Part shown: one piece after another, positions 42,950-55,488 of the stretch
Position numbering within the stretch: the first letter of the stretch is position 1
Layout of the letters: each line of letters begins with the position of its first letter
Assembly (NCBI GenBank): GCA_016946835.1
Contig: JACVTC010000018.1
Span: 1,459,501 to 1,523,500, forward strand
DNA: 64,000 bases
From: Neocallimastix lanati (nom. inval.)
Lineage: Eukaryota > Neocallimastigomycota > Neocallimastigomycetes > Neocallimastigales > Neocallimastigaceae
Direction: 5' to 3'
The notes under the pieces: model-generated
Seen by the model: only the letters and a program-made list of their open reading frames with translations
Database searches by the model: none
Told to the model about the DNA's origin: nothing
Made by a program: the position numbers and the translations under genes

Positions 42950-45900
42950 AATTAATAATAAATAATAAATAATAAATAATAAATAATAAATAATAAATAA
43001 TAAATAATAAATAAATAATAAATAAATAATAAATAATAAATAATAAATAATAAATAATAAATAATAAATAATAAATAATAAATTATAATAAATAATAAAT
43101 AATAAATAAATAAATAATAAATAATAAATAATAAATAATAAAAAGAGTATTTATTAATAAATAATAAATAATAAATAATAAATAATAAAAAGAGTATTTA
43201 TTAATAAATAATAAATAATAAATAATAAATAATAAATAATAAATAATAAATAAATAATAAATAAATAATAATATATAAAAAATAATAATTGAATAGTAAT
43301 TAATAAATAATAAATAATAAATAATAAATAATAAATAATAACTAATAAATAATAAATAATAAATAATAAATAATAACTAATAAATAAATAAATAATAAAT
43401 AATAAATAATAAATAAATAATAAATAAATAATAATATATAAAAAATAATAATTGAATAGTAATTAATAAATAATAAATAATAAATAATAAATAATAAATA
43501 ATAACTAATAAATAATAAATAATAAATAATAAAAAGAGTATTTATTAATAAATAATAAATAATAAATAATAAATAAATAATAAATAAATAATAATATATA
43601 AAAAATAATAATTGAATAGTAATTAATAAATAATAAATAATAAATAATAAATAATAAATAATAACTAATAAATAATAAATAATAAATAATAAAAAGAGTA
43701 TTTATTAATAAATAATAAATAATAAATAATAAATAGAGTATTTATTAATAAATAATAAATAATAAATAATAAATAATTGAATAATAAATAATAAATAATA
43801 AATAATAAATAATAAATAATAAATAATAAATAATAAAAATAATAAATAATAAATAATAAATAATAAATAATAAATAATAAATAATAAATAAATAAATAAT
43901 AAAAATAATTAAATAATATAATAATAAATAAAAAATGAAGAGTATTTAATAATAATATATAATAAATAATAATATATATAATAAATAATTATATATAATA
44001 AATAATAATTGAATAATAAATAATAAATAATAAATAATAAATAATAAATAATAAATAATAAATAATAAATAATAAATAATAAATAATAAATAATAAATAA
44101 TAAATAATAAATAATAAATAATAAATAATAAATAATAAATAATAACTAATAAATAAATAAATAAATAAATAATAAATAATAAATAAATAATAAATAAATA
44201 ATAATATATAAAAAATAATAATTGAATAGTAATTAATAAATAATAAATAATAAATAATTGAATAATAAATAATTGAATAATAAATAATAAATAATAAATA
44301 ATAAATAATAAATAATAAATAATAAAAATAATAAATAATAAATAATAAATAATAAATAATAAATAATAAATAATAAATAATAAATAATTGAATAATAATA
44401 AAAATAATTAAATAATATAATAATAAATAAATAATGAAAAGAGTATTTATTAATGAATAATAAATAATAAATAATTGAATAATAAATAATAAATAGTAAA
44501 TAAATAATAAATAATAAATAATATATAATTAAATAATAAATAATAAATAATAAATAATTAAATAATAAATAATAAATAATTAAATAATAAATAATAAATA
44601 ATAAATAATAAATAATTGAATAATAAATAATAAATAAATAATAAATAATAAATAAATAATAAATAATAAATAATAAATAATAAATAAATAATAAATAATA
44701 AATAATAAATAATAAATAATAAATAATAAATAATAAATAATAAATAATAAATTATAATAAATAATAAATAATAAATAAATAAATAATAAATAATAAATAA
44801 TAAATAATTGAATAATAAATAATAAATAATAAATAATAAATAATAAAAAGAGTATTTATTAATAAATAATAAATAATAAATAATAAATAATAAATAATAA
44901 ATAATAAATAATAAATAAATAATAAATAAATAATAATATATAAAAAATAATAATTGAATAGTAATTAATAAATAATAAATAATAAATAATAAATAATAAA
45001 TAATAACTAATAAATAATAAATAATAAATAATAAATAATAACTAATAAATAAATAAATAATAAATAATAAATAATAAATAAATAATAAATAAATAATAAT
45101 ATATAAAAAATAATAATTGAATAGTAATTAATAAATAATAAATAATAAATAATAAATAATAAATAATAAATAATAAATAATAAATAATAAATAATAAAAA
45201 GAGTATTTATTAATAAATAATAAATAATAAATAATAAATAGAGTATTTATTAATAAATAATAAATAATAAATAATAAATAATTGAATAATAAATAATAAA
45301 TAATAAATAATAAATAATAAATAATAAATTATAATAAATAATAAATAATAAATAAATAAATAATAAATAATAACTAATAAATAAATAAATAATAAATAAT
45401 AAATAATAAATAAATAATAAATAAATAATAATATATAAAAAATAATAATTGAATAGTAATTAATAAATAATAAATAATAAATAATAAATAATAAATAATA
45501 ACTAATAAATAATAAATAATAAATAATAAAAAGAGTATTTATTAATAAATAATAAATAATAAATAATAAATAGAGTATTTATTAATAAATAATAAATAAT
45601 AAATAATAAATAATAACTAATAAATAAATAAATAATAAATAATAATAAATAATAATAATAATAAATAATAATATATAAAAAATAATAATTGAATAGTAAT
45701 TAATAAATAATAAATAATAAATAATAAATAATAAATAACTAATAAATAATAAATAATAAATAATAAAAAGAGTATTTATTAATAAATAATAAATAATAAA
45801 TAGAGTATTTATTAATAAATAATAAATAATAAATAATAAATAATTGAATAATAAATAATAAATAATAAATAATAAATAATAAATAATAAATAATAAAAAT

Positions 45901-47995
45901 AATAAATAATAAATAATAAATAATAAATAATTGAATAATAAATAATAAATAAATAATAAATAATAAATAAATAATAAATAATAAATAATAAATAATAAAA
46001 AGAGTATTTATTAATAAATAATAAATAATAAATAATAAATAATAAATAATAAATAATAAATAATAAATAATAAATAATAAATAATAAATAATAAATAATA
46101 AATAATAAATTATAATAAATAATAAATAATAAATAAATAAATAATAAATAATAAATAATAAATAATTGAATAATAAATAATAAATAATAAATAATAAATA
46201 ATAAAAAGAGTATTTATTAATAAATAATAAATAATAAATAATAAATAATAAATAATAAATAATAAATAATAAATAAATAATAAATAAATAATAATATATA
46301 AAAAATAATAATTGAATAGTAATTAATAAATAATAAATAATAAATAATAAATAATAAATAATAACTAATAAATAATAAATAATAAATAATAAAAAGAGTA
46401 TTTATTAATAAATAATAAATAATAAATAATAAATAATAACTAATAAATAATAAATAATAAATAATAAAAAGAGTATTTATTAATAAATAATAAATAATAA
46501 ATAGAGTATTTATTAATAAATAATAAATAATAAATAATAAATAGAGTATTTATTAATAAATAATAAATAATAAATAATAAATAATAAATAATAAATAATA
46601 AATAATAACTAATAAATAAATAAATAATAAATAATAAATAATAAATAAATAATAAATAAATAATAATATATAAAAAATAATAATTGAATAGTAATTAATA
46701 AATAATAAATAATAAATAATAAATAATAAATAATAACTAATAAATAATAAATAATAAATAATAAAAAGAGTATTTAATAATAAATAATAAATAATAAATA
46801 ATAAATAGAGTATTTATTAATAAATAATAAATAATAAATAATAAATAATTGAATAATAAATAATAAATAATAAATAATAAATAATTGAATAATAAATAAT
46901 AAATAATAAATAATAAATAATAAATAATTGAATAATAAATAATAAATAATAAATAATAAATAATTGAATAATAAATAATAAATAATAAATAATAAATAAT
47001 AAATAATAAATAATAAATAATAAAAATAATAAATAATAAATAATAAATAATAAATAATAAATAATAAATAATAAATAATAAATAATAAATAATAAATAAT
47101 TGAATAATAATAAAAATAATTAAATAATATAATAATAAATAAATAATGAAAAGAGTATTTATTAATGAATAATAAATAATAAATAATTGAATAATAAATA
47201 ATAAATAGTAAATAAATAACAAATAATAAATAACATACAATTAAATAATAAATAATAAATAATAAATAATTAAATAATAAATAATAAATAATAAATAATA
47301 AATAATTGAATAATAAATAATAAATAAATAATAAATAATAAATAAATAATAAATAATAAATAATAAATAATAAATAATAAATAATTGAATAATAAATAAT
47401 AAATAATAAATAATAAATAATAAATAATTGAATAATAAATAATAAATAGTAAATAAATAATAAATAATAAATAATATATAATTAAATAATAAATAATAAA
47501 TAATTAAATAATAAATAATAAATAATTAAATAATAAATAATAAATAATAAATAAAAAATAATAAATAATAAATAATTAAATAATAAATAATTAAATAATA
47601 AATAATAAATAAATAATAAATAATAAATAATTGAATAATAAATAATAAATAATAAATAATAAATAATAAAAAGAGTATTTATTAATAAATAATAAATAAT
47701 AAATAATAAATAATAAAAAGAGTATTTATTAATAAATAATAAATAATAAAAAGAGTATTTATTAATAAATAATAAATAATAAAAAGAGTATTTATTAATA
47801 AATAATAAATAATAAATAATAAATAATAAATAATAAATAATTGAATAATAAATAATAAATAATAAATAATAAATAGAGTATTTATTAATAAATAATAAAT
47901 AATAAATAATAATTGAATAATAAATAATAAATAATAAATAATAAATAATAAATAATTAAATAATAAATAATTAAATAATAAATAAATAATAAATA
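42950..47995. repeat. 5-kb heptamer satellite (TAATAAA)n with higher-order structure
   Basis: Almost continuous TAATAAA/AATAAAT heptamers for 5 kb. Recurrent marker words interrupt them: AAAAAGAGTATTTATTAATA (well over a dozen copies), a block with ATATATAAAAAATAATAATT then GAATAGTAATT (ten copies, near 43271, 43434, 43591, 44204, 44935, 45100, 45431, 45671, 46294 and 46675), AATAACTAATAAAT and AATAATTGAATAAT. The markers recur in the same order at irregular multiples, a mark of unequal exchange. C and G are nearly absent. It holds no genes; long open frames across it are artefacts. Confidence 0.95.
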
Positions 47996-48800
47996 TAATT
48001 ATGATAAAATAAATTGTATTATTTTTTTATTTTTTTAATAATATTTTCTTTCATAATAGATTTTATTTAAAGAGAGAGTATAATAAAATGAAGATATTTT
48101 CTAATTCAATCATTTTTAATTTAATTTTATTTTTTTATTTATATATTTATATATTTTACATTTTATTTTGGAATTCTACAGGAGTATATATTAATTAAAA
48201 TTTATAATAATAAAATTATAAAAAAAAAAAATCTAAAAAACATCTTTTCACTTTGAAATTTTTAAAAATGGGAAAAAAAAATATACATGGATATTTATTT
48301 ATAGAAGTGAATGATTAAAATATAAAAAATTAAAATAATATAAACAATTAAATAAAACCAAAATGAGTTGTAAAAAAAATAAAATAAAATTTAAGAAAAA
48401 AAAGCCTATTAAATTTATATATTTAAAGTTATAATTAAATATTTTAATTATAAAAAATTATTAAATAACAACACATCAAAATAAAAATTAATAAAAAAAA
48501 TATTTTAAAATAAAAAAAAATTTTTTTTTTTTTAAATATAATTTTTTTTTTGTTCTTAATTTTTTATTTAATTATGAAAAAAAAAAATTTTACATTATTA
48601 TCTATAATAGAAGAATTTTTAATAAATTCTGTTGTAAAAAAAAAAAATTATAATTTCTAATTATTTTTTATAATAAATAAAATAAAATAAAAATATAAAG
48701 AAAAGGGTTTTTTAAAATAAAAATAAAAAATTATAATTTCTAATTTTTTTTTTATAATAAATAAAATAAAATAAAATTATGAAGAAAAGGGTTTTATAAA
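47996..48800. other. A+T-rich spacer between satellite and ankyrin pseudogene
   Basis: About 800 bp with no supported gene. A duplicated stretch (AAATTATAATTTCTAATT) occurs at about 48643 and 48729 with similar flanks, a local duplication of about 85 bp. Confidence 0.5.
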
Positions 48801-48805
48801 ATAAT

Positions 48806-49380
48806 CACTTAATAAATATTTTATTAATTCTATATTTCCATTTTTACATGTAATTAATAATAGTGTATCTCCATCTTTATTTTTCTTATTGATATTTCAT
48901 TCCATAATGAATTAATTTTTTTTTAACTTCTTTAGTATTACCTTGGTTAATAAGGTCTCATTATTATCTCTTTTATTTTTAATTTTTTCAATTATATAAT
49001 TCTTCTTTTCCAATTTTTTCTTTTCTTTTTCTTATTTTATCTTTCGTTCATTTTCCAATTTTGATTTCAGTAATTCATTTTCTTTTTTCAATTCTATTTT
49101 CATTAATTCATTTTCAATTTCTAATACTTCAAATTTCTTACACTCATTTTCTATTCTTTTATTCTCATTAATTTCATTAAATTTTTTCAAAAAGTAACTG
49201 TTTTTGCTGAATATTACTTCAATTATATTTTTATTTTTTACAAAAATAGATTAATCTTATAAATTTAGTATTTATTTCTGAAAAACTTTTTAATTTACAA
49301 AGCGGAATTTTTCCGAAAACGTATTTTCAATATCATTTTCATCAATTATAAATTTTATTCCTTTTTTTATGGAATATTTA
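48806..49380 (-). pseudogene. Ankyrin/coiled-coil paralogue B, 5'-truncated pseudogene
   Basis: The minus strand holds the C-terminal half of the family: the linker near 49300-49250, the Lys/Glu coiled coil (about 49150-49000) and the terminal ankyrin ending NGNIELIKYLLS near 48810. Several frameshifts are visible, for example near 48920 and 48950, and in the linker near 49240. The gene is cut at about 49380, exactly where a fold-back element starts (ATTTATTTATCTATTAAAAT). The N-terminal ankyrin array is gone. Confidence 0.8.
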
Positions 49381-49383
49381 TTT

Positions 49384-49912
49384 ATCTATTAAAATTTTGC
49401 GAAATGAAACTTTCACGAAATGAAAATTTGCGAGAAATGACACACACTCAAATTGTAAATTTAAAATTATTAAGTAAATTGGCATAAAACTTTTTGCAAA
49501 GAATAATTATAAAAGAATTATTCTTGCTTTTATATTTATAATTCATGATAAACTATTTATTTAATTAATAAAATTTTAAGATAATTATAAAGTATTTAAA
49601 TTATTTTGTATAAAAACTAAAAAATTAAATATTAAAAATAAAGTATTAAAAATAAAGTTTTATTCATAAAATAATAATTTTAGAAATTTATTATAAATAA
49701 TAAGATATTAATATAAAATAATAATTATTTAAAAAAAGATTATAATAAAATAAAATATTAATACTAAATAATATAAAAATAATAGAAAATAAATTTATAA
49801 AATTATTTTCACGGGGGAGGAGCATTTCGCAAAATTTCATTTCGGAAAATTTCATTTCGGAAAATTTACATAAAAAGTTTCATTTCGCAAAATTTTTAAT
49901 AAATAAATAAAT
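49384..49912. mobile_element. Fold-back/MITE-like element with CGAAATG terminal repeats
   Basis: The left terminus (TTATCTATTAAAATTTTGCG, then AAATGAAACTTTC, then CGAAATG) is mirrored on the right (CATTTCGCAAAATTTCATTT, then CGGAAAATTTC, ending CGCAAAATTTTTAATAAATA). Each terminus is itself built from short iterated words, TTTTGCGAAATGAAAC and TTTTCCGAAATGAAAC. The interior (about 49430-49800) has no gene; it includes TTGGCATAAAACTTTTTGCA. Related termini lie at 40317, 55664-55796, 56340-56440 and 57589-57720. Non-coding, so it would need a transposase in trans; the class is unknown. Confidence 0.65.
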
Positions 49913-50375
49913 TAATAATAAAATAAATAAATAATATATAAAATTTAAATAAAAAACTAAATAAATAAAAATAAATATATAAAACTATAATAAATAAATA
50001 AATTTTAAAATTAAATTTTTAAAAAAAAATATACATATATATATGGACATATATAAAATATACATTATATAATAATAAATATTCATTAGAATTAACGCTT
50101 TAAAAAAATAAAATATTTTATCATATGATTTAAACGTTTTATAATTTTTTAAAATATATATAAGAATTTTATATATATAAAAAAAAATAAGTATTAATAA
50201 TTTAAAAGATGTAAAGGATAATAATTTAAAATATAATTATTAAAAAAAAATATTAAAAAATAATATTTAAATAATTAATTGATCATTTTACACCTTTTAA
50301 GTCCTTGCGCAGTATTTTAAAAATCTTAAATTGCTAATAAATTTTTTTAATAAAAGAAATATTTATAAATAATTC

Positions 50376-50418
<43 letters not shown>

Positions 50419-50500
50419 TGAGGACATCATAAAAAAGGGAGTTAAAAGTAGCACAAAATTAGGATGATTTTAGGTGGTATCTATTTTTTTATTTTATATT
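49813..50500. repeat. Direct repeat copy 1 (copy 2 at 56335-57030)
   Basis: About 690 bp starting GGGGGAGGAGCATTTCGCAA and including TTGATCATTTTACACCTTTT, CCTTGCGCAGTATTTTAAAA and GATGAGGACATCATAAAAAA. It is repeated in the same direction at 56335-57030 with few differences. A more diverged partial copy lies at about 61390-61660. Copy 1 precedes an ankyrin gene; copy 2 precedes a T-rich tract. No coding sequence. Confidence 0.85.
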
Positions 50501-51011
50501 TTATATTTTATATTTTTTATTTTATATTTTTTATTTTTATTTTATATTTTATATTTTATATTTTTTTTTATTTTATATTTTTATATTTTATATTTATTCA
50601 TTTAATTTAAATAATAAAAAAAAAATTAAAAAAATTAAAATTTTTTGATTTTAGGTCCAAATTTTTGAATTTATTTTTTTTTTTTTTAATTATTTAAATA
50701 AAAATTTAAAAATTAAAAAAAATAAAAAAAATGGAACTAAAAAAATTTTTTTAAGTTTTTTTTATTAGTATAAAAAGAAAAGAAAATTTTTCATAAAAAA
50801 AAAAATTTTTTTTTTTAAATTCATAAAATAAATTAATAAAAAATAATTATAATAATAATAATAATAATAATATTAATATTAATAAATTATAAAAAAAAAT
50901 TAAACATAAATTATATATAATTTCATTCTTTTATTAGAAACTTAAAAAATAAAATAAAATAAAAAAATACAAAATAATAATTGAATAAAAATAAAAAAAA
51001 TGTTAAAAATT
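50501..51011 (+). promoter_or_regulatory. Upstream region of paralogue C with paired TGGAACT sites
   Basis: A TATTTTA-rich tract (50470-50600) is followed by the conserved pair: TTTTAGGTCCAAATTTTTGA at about 50650-50669 and ATGGAACTAAAAAAATTTTT at about 50731-50750, about 265-280 bp before the ATG. A shared downstream stretch (TTTCATTCTTTTATTAGAAA at about 50921-50940) also precedes paralogue D. Confidence 0.5.
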
Positions 51012-52074
51012 ATGGATTTATTTATTGATAAAAGTAAAAAAGATTTGAAAGAAGAACTTAATAAGGAAATTAGAAGTGGCAATACACAAAAAGTAAAAAA
51101 TATTTTAAATTATGCCACAGAAAAAAAAATTATTTTGAATTTGAATGAAAAAGATAAAGATGGATATTATTCACTTTTAGAAGCCACTTTTTATTATAAT
51201 ATTGAAATAGTTCAATTATTAATCGATTATGCCAATATAAATAAAATTATTTTAGAATTAAATAAAAAAAATAATTATGGATATAATTCACTTTTAAGAG
51301 CTACTTATTTTAATAATATTGAAATAGTTCAAATGTTAATCGATTATGCAACTGAAAATAAAATTATTTTGGAATTAAATGAAAAAAAGGATTATGAATT
51401 TACTCCAATATTTGTGGCAATGCAATGGAATAATATTGAAATGTTTAAATTGTTGGTGGAATATTCTATAGAAAATGGAATTAAATTAAGAATTGATGAA
51501 AATGATATTGAAAAAATGATTTCAGAAAAATATCCGCTTTGTAAATTAAAGAATATTTCAGAAATTAATTACAAATTTATATTCAGCAATAGCAGTTACT
51601 TTTTGAAAAAATTTAATGAATTTAATAAGAATAAAGGAATAGAAAATGAAAATAGGGATTATGAAGTATTAGAAATTGAAAATGAAATAACAGAAATAAA
51701 ATTGGAAAAAGAAAAAAAGGAGAAAGAAAAAATAAAAAAAGACTTGGAATTACTGAGAATAGAAAAAGAGAAAAAAGAAAAGAAAAAATTGGAAAAAGAA
51801 AAAAAGGAGAAAGAAAAAATAAAAAAAGACTTGGAATTACTGAGAATAGAAAAAGAGAAAAAAGAAAAGAAAAAATTGGAAAAGAAGAATTATATAATTG
51901 AAAAAATTAAGAAGAAAAGAGATAATAATGAAACCTTACTGACCTCTGAATGTAAACTAGGTAATATTGAAGAAGTTTAAAAATTAATTCATTGTGGAAT
52001 GAATAACAATAAGAAAAATAAAGATGGAGATACATAATGGAAATATAGAATTAGTTAAATATTTATTAAATTAA
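51012..52074 (+). pseudogene. Ankyrin/coiled-coil paralogue C, damaged C-terminus
   Basis: The start MDLFIDKSKKDLKEELNKEI matches the family; an in-frame ATG at 51000 adds four residues. About three 39-residue ankyrin-like units follow, then the capping unit NNIEMFKLLVEYSIENGIKL and the linker, from which about 16 residues (IELINFCKNKNIIEVI in paralogue D) are missing. The Lys/Glu coiled coil carries an in-frame duplication of about 29 residues (LEKEKKEKEKIKKDLELLRI and following, twice). The frame stops at 51978-51980 inside the terminal ankyrin, where AAA has become TAA. Downstream the last about 30 codons remain but with a further deletion near 52033. The protein may still be made without its last repeat. 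Confidence 0.8.
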
Positions 52075-52994
52075 GTTATAATTTCATAAATTTCTTTTCT
52101 TTCCTTTCTCTTCATAATTAGTATATTTTTATATTATTAATTATTATAAACAATAAAGATTAGAATTTACTATTTTTTATTTATAAAGCAGAATTTATCA
52201 AAAATTCTTTTATTATAAATAATAATAATAAAAAATGGAATGTATAATAAAAAAAAAATATAAAAAAAAGTAAAAACTCTTTTTTTAATTATATAAAATA
52301 TAAACTACATTAAAATAATATATAAAAAAAATAAAATTAAAAAAAAAAATTTAAATAATTTTCAACTCAACATTAAAAATATTTCATTTCAATTTTTTTA
52401 TTTTTTTATTTTTTTATTTTTTTTATTTATTTTTTTATTTTTTTTATTTTATTATTTATTATTTATTAAATATTATTTATTTATTTTTTATTATTTAATT
52501 ATTTAATTATTTATTATTCAATTTCAATTATTTATTATTTATTATTTATTATTTATTATTCAATTATTTATTATTTATTATTTATTTATTATTATATTAT
52601 TTAATTATTTTTATTATTATTTATTATTCAATTATTTATTATTTATTATTATTTATAATTATTTATTACTCAATTATTTATTATTTATTAATAAATACTT
52701 TTTTAATTATTTTTATGATTTATTATTCAATTATTTATTATTTATTATTATTTATAATTATTTATTACTCAATTATTTATTATTTATTAATAAATACTTT
52801 TTTAATTATTTTTATGATTTATTATTAATTTTTAATCTTTTTTTTTATTTATGGACATAAATAGCAATTAAAAGATTTATTAAAAAAAATGGAACTAAAA
52901 AAATTTTTATAAATGATTTTTATTTGTATAAAAAGAAAAGAAAATTTTTCATAAAAAAAAATTTTTTTTTTTTAATTCATAAAATAAATTAATA

Positions 52995-53028
<34 letters not shown>

Positions 53029-53128
53029 ATAAATTATAAAAAAAAAATTAAACATAAATTATAAATAATTTCATTCTTTTATTAGAAACTTAAAAAATAA
53101 AATAAAATAAAAAAAAAATTTAAAAATT
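52075..53128. other. Spacer between paralogues C and D
   Basis: Begins with the family 3' flank (AACAATAAAGATTAGAATTT at about 52152), then A+T-rich sequence and the inverted satellite piece (52440-52835). It ends with the family 5' flank: ATGGAACTAAAAAAATTTTT at about 52889-52908, about 235 bp before the ATG of D, and TTTCATTCTTTTATTAGAAA at about 53069-53088. Confidence 0.6.
52440..52835. repeat. Small inverted copy of the heptamer satellite
   Basis: TTATTTA-type heptamers, the reverse complement of the 43-48 kb satellite, with its marker words (ATTAATAAATACTTTTTTAA, TTATTATTCAATTATT). It includes a tandem duplication of about 110 bp (about 52618-52720 and 52729-52830). Confidence 0.85.
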
Positions 53129-55222
53129 ATGGATTTATTTATTGATAAAAGTAAAAAAGATTTGAAAGAAGAACTTAATAAGGAAATTAGAAGTGGGAAT
53201 ACTCAAAAAGTAAAAACTATTTTAGATTATGCCACTAAAAATAAAATTATTTTAGAATTAAATGAAAAAGATGAAGATGGATATAATTCACTTTTAAGAG
53301 CCACTTCTTATAATAATATTGAAATAGTTCAATTGTTAATAGATTATGCCACTGAAAATAAAATTATTTTGAAATTAAATGAAAAAAATAAATATGGAAG
53401 TTATCCACTTTTAAGAGCCACTTATTGTAATATTGAAATAGTTCAATTGTTAATTGATTATGCCAATAAAAATAAAATTATTTTGAAATTAAATGAAAAA
53501 AATAAATATGGATATTATCCACTTTTAAAAGCCACTTATGAAAATAATTTTGAAATAGTTCAATTGTTAATAGATTATGCCAATAAAAATAAAATTATTT
53601 TGAAATTAAATGAAAAGATTGAAGATGGATATTATCCACTTTTAAAAGCCATTGAAAATAATAATATTAAAATAGTTCAATTGTTAATAGATTATGCCAC
53701 TGAAAATAAAATTATTTTAGAATTAAATGAAAAATATTATTATGGATATTATCCATTTTTAAAAGCCATTGATAATAATAATATTAAAATAGTTAAATTG
53801 TTAATAGATTATGCCACTGAATATAAAATTATTTTGAAATTAAATGAAAAAAATAATTATGGAGAGTATCCACTTTTAAAAGCCACTGATAAGAATAATA
53901 TTGAAATAGTTCAATTGTTAATAGATTATGCCACTGAAAATAAAATTATTTTGAAATTAAATGAAAAAAATAATTATGGAGAGTATCCACTTTTAAAAGC
54001 CACTGATAAGAATAATATTGAAATAGTTCAATTGTTAATAGATTATGCCACTGAAAATAAAATTATTTTAGAATTAAATAAAAAAAATAATTATGGAGAG
54101 TATCCACTTTTAAAAGCCATTGATAATAATAATATTAAAATAGTTAAATTGTTAATAGATTATGCCACTGAAAATAAAATTATTTTGAAATTAAATGAAA
54201 AAGATGAAGATGGATATTATCCACTTTTATATGCCACTTCTTGTAATAATATTGAAATTGTTCAATTATTAATAGATTATGCCAATAAAAATAAAATTAT
54301 TTTAGAATTAAATGAAAAAAATAAATATGGAGACTATCCACTTTTATATGCCACTTATCCTAATAATAATATTGAAATTGTTCAATCATTAATTGATTAT
54401 GCCAATAAAAATAAAATTATTTTAGAATTAAATGAAAAAGATAATATTGGATGGTATCCACTTTTAAAAGCCACTTATTGTAAAAATATTAAAATGGTTA
54501 AATTATTAATGGATTATGCCAATAACAATAAAATTATTTTAGAATTAAATGAAAAAGATGAAGATGGATTTACCCCAATATTTGGGGCAATACAAAATAA
54601 TAATATAGAAATGTTTAAATTGTTGGTGGAATATTCTATAGAAAAAGGAATAAAATTAAGAATTGATGAAAATGATATTGAAGAAGTGATTTCGAAAAAA
54701 TATTACCTTTGTAAATTAAATAATATTTCAAAAATTAATTATAAATTTATCGAATTAATCAATTTTTGTAAAAATAAAAATATAATTGAAGTAATATTCA
54801 GCAGAAAGAGTTACTTTTTGAAAAAATTTAATAAAATTAATAAGAATGAAAGAATAGAAAATGAAAATAGGGATTATGAAGTATTAGAAATTGAAAATGA
54901 AATAACAGAAATAAAATTGGAAAAAGAAAAAAAGGAGAAAGAAAAAATAAAAAAAGATTTGGAATTACTAAGAATAGAAAAAGAGGAAAAAGAAAAGAAA
55001 AAATTGGAAAAGAAGAATTATCTAGTGAAAAAAATTAATAATAAAAGAGATAATAATGAGACCTTATTGACCTCTGAATGTAAGCAAGGTAATATTGAAG
55101 AAGTTAAAAAATTGATTCATTATGGAATGAATATCAATAAGAAAAATAAAGATGGAGACACGCCATTATTAATTGCATGTAAAAATAGAAATATAGAATT
55201 AGTTAAATATTTATTAAGTTAA
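53129..55222 (+). CDS. Ankyrin/coiled-coil protein, paralogue D (intact, expanded array)
   Basis: 697 residues, the best-preserved member. In order: cap MDLFIDKSKKDLKEELNKEI; about twelve ankyrin-like units of 39 residues (IEIVQLLIDYATENKIILKL then NEKNNYGEYPLLKATDKN) at residues about 27-480; a capping unit IEMFKLLVEYSIEKGIKLRI; a linker with LCKLNNISKINYKFIELINF; a Lys/Glu coiled coil (about 575-635); and a terminal canonical ankyrin ending VKYLLS. The units are six residues longer than the usual 33, the extra being the KIILKLNEK strand-like stretch. Three neighbouring DNA units (starting 53851, 53968 and 54085) have an exact 117-bp period; the first two are nearly identical. The array is therefore expanding. 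Probably an intracellular scaffold; partner unknown. Start chosen as the first ATG, matching the paralogues. Confidence 0.92.
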   Translation: MDLFIDKSKKDLKEELNKEIRSGNTQKVKTILDYATKNKIILELNEKDEDGYNSLLRATSYNNIEIVQLLIDYATENKIILKLNEKNKYGSYPLLRATYCNIEIVQLLIDYANKNKIILKLNEKNKYGYYPLLKATYENNFEIVQLLIDYANKNKIILKLNEKIEDGYYPLLKAIENNNIKIVQLLIDYATENKIILELNEKYYYGYYPFLKAIDNNNIKIVKLLIDYATEYKIILKLNEKNNYGEYPLLKATDKNNIEIVQLLIDYATENKIILKLNEKNNYGEYPLLKATDKNNIEIVQLLIDYATENKIILELNKKNNYGEYPLLKAIDNNNIKIVKLLIDYATENKIILKLNEKDEDGYYPLLYATSCNNIEIVQLLIDYANKNKIILELNEKNKYGDYPLLYATYPNNNIEIVQSLIDYANKNKIILELNEKDNIGWYPLLKATYCKNIKMVKLLMDYANNNKIILELNEKDEDGFTPIFGAIQNNNIEMFKLLVEYSIEKGIKLRIDENDIEEVISKKYYLCKLNNISKINYKFIELINFCKNKNIIEVIFSRKSYFLKKFNKINKNERIENENRDYEVLEIENEITEIKLEKEKKEKEKIKKDLELLRIEKEEKEKKKLEKKNYLVKKINNKRDNNETLLTSECKQGNIEEVKKLIHYGMNINKKNKDGDTPLLIACKNRNIELVKYLLS

Positions 55223-55488
55223 GTTATAATTTCATAAAATTCTTTTCTTTCCCTTCTCTTCATAATTAGAATTTATTTTATTAATTATTAATTATTGTAA
55301 ACAATAAAGATTAGAATTTACTATCTTATATTTATAGAGCAGAATTTATTAAAAATTCTTTTATTGCTAATAATAATAATAATAAATGGAATGTATAATA
55401 AAAAAAAATTTGAAAAAAAAAGGAAAAAAAAGGAAAAACTCTTTATTTAATTATATAAAATATATTTATAGAGCAGAATTTATTAAAA
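55223..55488. other. 3' flank of paralogue D with a duplicated tail
   Basis: The family 3' flank (AATAAAGATTAGAATTTACT). The word TATTTATAGAGCAGAATTTA occurs at about 55328 and again at about 55462, directly at the edge of the inverted-repeat arm. This suggests the arm was joined by an event that duplicated about 30 bp. Confidence 0.5.

Noticed and set aside
46737-47240. 167-codon Ile/Tyr/Leu frame in the satellite
   Set aside because: A pure heptamer repeat read in a stop-free frame; composition is fully explained by the repeat.
42950-47995. CRISPR-like array
   Set aside because: Marker words recur without unique spacers of constant length, and the setting is eukaryotic; it is a satellite.
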